A stretch of 64,000 bases of DNA from Bacilli bacterium (lineage in GTDB: Bacteria > Bacillota_I > Bacilli_A > RF39 > UBA660): assembly GCA_017416535.1 (NCBI GenBank), contig JAFQCG010000001.1, positions 823,013 through 887,012 on the forward strand. Reading direction: 5' to 3'. Position numbers and translations under genes: made by a program. Numbering within the stretch: the first letter of the stretch is position 1; each line of letters starts with the position of its first letter. Positions 60,741 through 64,000 of this stretch are shown here, piece by piece. The notes under the pieces were generated by a model. It had not been told where the DNA came from. It was given only the letters and a program-made list of their open reading frames with translations, and ran no database searches.

Positions 60741-61722
60741 AATTTTCACCTTCTTCTAACATTGTAGTAATAAATATACCATATCCTTTAGTAGGTTCAT
60801 TTACTATAACATAGTTTACTGCGCCAATAAGTTTATTATTTTGGATAATTGGAGATCCACTCATTCCTTGGACTATTCCTCCTGTTTCTTCTAGTAAATT
60901 TTTATCTGTAATTTCAAATAATATGTTTTTTGTTTCACTTTCTTTATTTATTTTTAAAATATTAATTGAATATTCTCCAATTTTTTTATCTTTAATAACT
61001 GTCCTTATGGTTGCTTTTCCTGTAGTAACAAAGTTTTTATCTCCTATTTCTATTGTATTAGAACTATTAATTTCATCTAAATATTTACCATATATACCAG
61101 ATTTTTCATTTTCTTTTATTTGTCCATATATTTCTTCTTTGTTGTAAGAGGCATTTTTTTCTCCAGCACTTCCTATTTTACTTTTCTTTATATTTGAAAC
61201 AATTGCTTCATATATTTTACCGTCTTTTATTTCAAATTTTGATGCTGTAGTTGTTTCTAATATTTCGTGGCCTAATGAACCAAATATTTTAGTTGTTGGA
61301 TCAATATATGATAGTGTACCTATGCCATTTATTTTGTCCTTAACATATAAACCAGTTTTAAGAACTGAATCTTTTGAATAATTTAAATTTAATTTAATAT
61401 CCTTTATTTGTTTATTTCTAAAGACTTTGAAATTTATAGTTTTATTTTTAGATTCTTTTATTATTTCTAACATTTCATTTATATTTAAAACATTTTTATT
61501 ATTTACTTCTATAATTAAGTCATTTGTTTTAAAACCTGCATCTTTTGCAATGAATTTGTTGTCTACTTTATAAAATCCTACTACTAATACTCCTTTAGAA
61601 TTAACCTCTATACCAATAGTTTCTCCTCCTGGAATTACATATTTTGAATAAGCTAATGCTTGATGTGGGATAATAATAAGGAATAGTAATAAAATTTTAA
61701 ATAAATTGTTTTTTATTTTCAA
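60739..61722 (-). CDS. spoIVB: SpoIVB serine peptidase
   Basis: A 327-residue secreted or membrane-anchored peptidase of family S55: an N-terminal signal/anchor (residues 8-24), a PDZ domain (about 35-115) and a peptidase domain with IDPTTKIFGSLGHEI and the catalytic Ser in VQGMSGSPIIQNNKLIGAV. In Bacillus it is made in the forespore and triggers pro-sigma-K processing in the mother cell. It is about 100 residues shorter than the B. subtilis protein. The start is TTG after GAGGTGAT. Confidence 0.93.
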   Translation of the reverse strand: MKIKNNLFKILLLFLIIIPHQALAYSKYVIPGGETIGIEVNSKGVLVVGFYKVDNKFIAKDAGFKTNDLIIEVNNKNVLNINEMLEIIKESKNKTINFKVFRNKQIKDIKLNLNYSKDSVLKTGLYVKDKINGIGTLSYIDPTTKIFGSLGHEILETTTASKFEIKDGKIYEAIVSNIKKSKIGSAGEKNASYNKEEIYGQIKENEKSGIYGKYLDEINSSNTIEIGDKNFVTTGKATIRTVIKDKKIGEYSINILKINKESETKNILFEITDKNLLEETGGIVQGMSGSPIIQNNKLIGAVNYVIVNEPTKGYGIFITTMLEEGEN

Positions 61723-61750
61723 AAAATCACCTCTTTTTTTGTTACTACAG

Positions 61751-61757
61751 TATTATG
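61751..61757 (-). promoter_or_regulatory. Candidate forespore -10 element of spoIVB
   Basis: CATAATA on the minus strand, identical to the gerA -10. An AATA-type -35 lies about 14-16 bp upstream but matches poorly. Confidence 0.35.
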
Positions 61758-61903
61758 ATTTGCATTTGACTTATTTTTATTTTAATTAATTTTTTCCATT
61801 GATTATTTTGGTAAATAATATGTAAATTATGTAATTTAGTTTACATGTTGATTGAAAGTTTATTTCATTTAGTTTATTATTAATAATAGGATGGTGAATT
61901 AAA

Positions 61904-62575
61904 ATGGCTCAATTTTATGATCAAGATAATCCTCATGCATCTTATAGTAGAAGTTATTCTTCTGATATGGAGAGATATGAGAGACAAGCTAATAATGTTA
62001 CTAAAAAAAGTACTATGACTCCTGCGCAAAGAGAACGTGCAAGAGTTATTAAGGCACAACAAAGAAGACAAGAGAGAAGAAAAAGATTAGGTGCGCTTGC
62101 TTTAGTGTGTATGATTACTGGAGGAATTGCAGTGGGTGTTGTTTCTAATGTTGCGGAAACTATGCATAATAATGCGATTGTACATGAACAAACTTACTCT
62201 TTTGCAAAGGAAGTAATTTATCCAAATACTCATAGAACATATGATAATGAACATTACTTTTATGATTATGATGATATTGCGGATGCAATTATGGCTGATG
62301 GAAAAGATTTTTCTAATGAGCTCTATAAAGCATATAGCTATTTAGGTGAATATCAAACTAATCGTGTTATGAAGTATACTGATTATGACACTGTAGAAGA
62401 ATATGCTAAAAAGGCAGGATTTGAAGATATTGATGCTTGGGCTAAGAGTGAACGTTCAAAAATTGTTTTAAATGATGAAGTTAATAATAAAAAAGCAGAA
62501 CTTGATGCTATGCATCGTGAACTAAATAGTAGCGCAGTTTCTGCTGCTGCAGAAGAATATGGAGGAGCTAAATAA
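61904..62575 (+). CDS. Single-span membrane protein of unknown function
   Basis: A 223-residue protein: a charged, Tyr/Ser- and Arg-rich cytoplasmic N-terminus (QRERARVIKAQQRRQERRK), one helix at about 61-81, then an extracytoplasmic, acidic, helical domain ending HRELNSSAVSAAAEEYGGAK. No family recognised. It follows a 181-bp divergent region from spoIVB and overlaps the next gene by 1 bp (TAATG), so it is probably the first gene of a two-gene unit. Confidence 0.65.
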   Translation: MAQFYDQDNPHASYSRSYSSDMERYERQANNVTKKSTMTPAQRERARVIKAQQRRQERRKRLGALALVCMITGGIAVGVVSNVAETMHNNAIVHEQTYSFAKEVIYPNTHRTYDNEHYFYDYDDIADAIMADGKDFSNELYKAYSYLGEYQTNRVMKYTDYDTVEEYAKKAGFEDIDAWAKSERSKIVLNDEVNNKKAELDAMHRELNSSAVSAAAEEYGGAK

Positions 62576-62799
62576 TGGTAGATGTTGATATTTATGTAAT
62601 TAATGAGGAAGAATATTATTTAATGGCTGAAGAAGTTATTAAAGATACTAATTATTTATATCTTTCAAAAGTTGATGATGAAGATGATTTTATGATTAGA
62701 AAAAGAGATAAAACAGATCCTGAAGTATTAATTTCTTTAGATAATGATGAAGAAGTTAAGATGGCTGCTCTTGTTTTTGCAAGTAAAATGTTAGGATAA
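62575..62799 (+). CDS. Small acidic protein of unknown function
   Basis: A 74-residue soluble, very acidic protein: EEYYLMAEEVIKDTNYLYLS, then DEDDFMIRKRDKTDPEVL, and a final helix DNDEEVKMAALVFASKML. The layout resembles small DUF1292-like proteins, though shorter. It is translationally coupled to the preceding gene by a TAATG overlap and closed by a terminator. Confidence 0.65.
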   Translation: MVDVDIYVINEEEYYLMAEEVIKDTNYLYLSKVDDEDDFMIRKRDKTDPEVLISLDNDEEVKMAALVFASKMLG

Positions 62800-62804
62800 A
62801 AATA

Positions 62805-62830
62805 AAAAGCACTTGATAGTGCTTTTTTTA
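62805..62830. terminator. Bidirectional terminator before xseB
   Basis: AAAGCACT (62806-62813) pairs with AGTGCTTT (62818-62825), loop TGAT, T run after. It ends both the plus-strand unit and xseBA. Confidence 0.85.
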
Positions 62831-63061
62831 TTACTCTTCTACTTTGAAGTCTACTACTTCTCCATCTTTATTAACTAATTTAGTAATTGCTTCTTCTGCA
62901 TTTTTTAATTTTTCATCACATTCTTTTGCTAGACGCATTGCTTCTGTAAATTCATCTATTGCATTATCTAGTGGTACTTCACCGCTTTCTAGTTTTTTTA
63001 CAATACTTTCTAATTTTTCTAAGTTTTCTTCAAATGATAATTCTTCTTTTTTTGTTGCCAT
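62831..63061 (-). CDS. xseB: Exodeoxyribonuclease VII small subunit
   Basis: A 76-residue protein with the typical XseB pattern SFEENLEKLESIVKKLESGEVPLDNAIDEF (quoted in part) and a helical C-terminus. With XseA it forms exonuclease VII, which degrades single-stranded DNA to oligonucleotides. It lies 10 bp after the xseA stop codon on the same strand, with AGGAGG upstream of its ATG. Confidence 0.93.
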   Translation of the reverse strand: MATKKEELSFEENLEKLESIVKKLESGEVPLDNAIDEFTEAMRLAKECDEKLKNAEEAITKLVNKDGEVVDFKVEE

Positions 63062-63071
63062 AATATTCCTC

Positions 63072-64000
63072 CTATATTACTTCTGTTTTAACTATTCCAT
63101 CACTAAACTCTATTTCTAATTTATCACCTTTTCTGGTATCTTTAGAACTTGTAATTACTTTATTATCTAATTTAGTCATAGTGTATCCTCTTTTTAGAGT
63201 TAGTAATGGGCTAAGTGTTTCTAGTTTTGAAATTAGTTGTAGATATTTATTTGATTTTTTATCTAACAGTTGATATGGATTTTTAAAAATGTATGAACTT
63301 TTTATCCTATCAAATTGTTTTTCTTTTATTGTTATTAGGTTTGTTGTTGCATACTTTAATCTATCTAGTAGACTATCAAATAACATTTCTTTTGTTTGAT
63401 ATATTGTTATTGGATTTGTAAATATATATCTACTTGTTATTTCTTTTAGTTTTTGTTTATTAATTGTCAATTTTGTTTGTATTGATTTATTTAATCTTAT
63501 TTGTAATTGATTTATATAGTTTGTTATATCAGTAATTGCAGGTACTGCTAGTTCTGCAGCTCCTGTTGGAGTTGGAGCACGCAGATCTGCTACGAAATCA
63601 GCAATTGTGAAGTCAATTTCGTGCCCTACGGCGCTTATTATTGGTGTTTTACATTCATATATTGCTCTTGCAACTATTTCTTCGTTAAATGGCCATAAAT
63701 CTTCAATGCTTCCACCACCACGACCAACTATAAGTGTATCTATTTCGTAATTTTCACTTAATTTAATTTGTTTTACAATATCTTGTGCAGCTTCTTCTCC
63801 TTGAACAAGTGAAGGAAATAATAATATTTCAGTTAGTGGCCAACGTCTTTTTATTGTAGAGATGATGTCTTTTATTGCTGCTCCTGTTGGAGCTGTTACT
63901 ACACCTACTCTTTTTGGAATTTTTGGAATAGGTTTCTTTTTTGACTGATCAAATAATCCTTCTTCTTCTAATTTCTTTTTTAATTGTTCAAATGCTATAT
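63072..64000 (-). CDS. xseA: Exodeoxyribonuclease VII large subunit (5' partial)
   Basis: The minus-strand frame is open from its stop at 63072 to the right edge of the window, so the N-terminal OB-fold part is missing. The frame includes AVGHEIDFTIADFVADLRA and PTPTGAAELAVP on the minus strand (around 63540-63640), the diagnostic catalytic-core motif of XseA, then a coiled region and a C-terminal barrel piece ending GDKLEIEFSDGIVKTEVI. The internal ATG at 63470 is not a real start. Confidence 0.92.
   Translation of the reverse strand, partial: IAFEQLKKKLEEEGLFDQSKKKPIPKIPKRVGVVTAPTGAAIKDIISTIKRRWPLTEILLFPSLVQGEEAAQDIVKQIKLSENYEIDTLIVGRGGGSIEDLWPFNEEIVARAIYECKTPIISAVGHEIDFTIADFVADLRAPTPTGAAELAVPAITDITNYINQLQIRLNKSIQTKLTINKQKLKEITSRYIFTNPITIYQTKEMLFDSLLDRLKYATTNLITIKEKQFDRIKSSYIFKNPYQLLDKKSNKYLQLISKLETLSPLLTLKRGYTMTKLDNKVITSSKDTRKGDKLEIEFSDGIVKTEVI

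Noticed and set aside
63072-63470. A separate 132-residue protein or frameshifted xseA
   Set aside because: The same frame continues without a stop to the window edge and contains the xseA catalytic motif; the internal ATG is not a gene start.
1-64000. Possible use of TGA as tryptophan (Mycoplasma code)
   Set aside because: TGA is the natural stop of several genes (for example 13930 and 17533) and Trp is encoded by TGG.

Overview
The window is a strongly AT-rich bacterial chromosome segment from a spore-forming, Gram-positive relative of the Bacilli. It carries a GerA-type germinant receptor subunit, a SpoIIM-like protein, the spoIIGA-sigE pair, spoIVB and a DUF421 (YetF) gene. It also has murC and alr, a Y-family polymerase/YolD pair behind a LexA-like box, an alanine T-box, and AGGAGG or GGTGAT ribosome binding sites. 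TGA is a normal stop and TGG encodes Trp, so the code is standard rather than the Mycoplasma code. The very low GC, compact operons and many small membrane proteins suggest an uncultured gut Bacilli lineage (Erysipelotrichia/RF39-like), but that placement is inference. No insertion sequence, prophage, CRISPR array or rRNA was seen.

Layout. 1-1.4 kb: end of a ComEC-like metallo-beta-lactamase protein, DUF3006 and a pentapeptide-repeat protein. 1.4-3.7 kb: a membrane-anchored protein, then gerA with a very short GerAC-like partner on the minus strand. 3.8-15.8 kb: mainly housekeeping genes (rlmD-like methyltransferase, PRTase-like protein, alr, GNAT, DUF1846, folD, a MacB-like ABC transporter, an inositol-monophosphatase-like enzyme, an acyl-CoA synthetase). 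15.8-24.5 kb: an XRE/membrane regulator with duplicated upstream boxes, a TPR protein, a ZIP transporter, queH, a kinase-like protein, a family II pyrophosphatase-like protein, murC and a tRNA-Glu(CUC). 24.5-30.1 kb: SOS polymerase/YolD and a heterodimeric ABC exporter. 30.1-37.4 kb: a Pro/Gln-rich membrane protein, an MBL hydrolase, SpoIIM-like, mnmA, a small-membrane-protein cluster (zinc ribbon/DUF4190/DUF2752), an AT-rich gap with three imperfect repeats, and DUF1540.

37.4-42.7 kb (minus strand): response regulator, histidine kinase, HtrA protease and a MacB-like permease/ATPase. The regulator gene and htrA each have a tandem TTTAATRTT box at 11-bp spacing just upstream of the -10, which predicts one self-activating envelope-stress regulon. 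42.8-48.7 kb: deoB, xer recombinase, rarA, lemA/DUF3137 and holA. 48.7-52.7 kb: an operon of two P-loop kinases, alaS and holA behind a T-box whose specifier reads GCU (Ala). 52.7-58 kb: AI-2E-type transporter, YigZ, a protein with four helicase-associated-like repeats but no helicase, GNAT and tdk. 58-64 kb: sporulation genes sigE, spoIIGA, DUF421 and spoIVB, then two small proteins and xseB/xseA (xseA runs off the window).

Gene starts were corrected where the longest open frame began upstream of the ribosome binding site or promoter. Many intrinsic terminators contain the stop codon of the gene they end.
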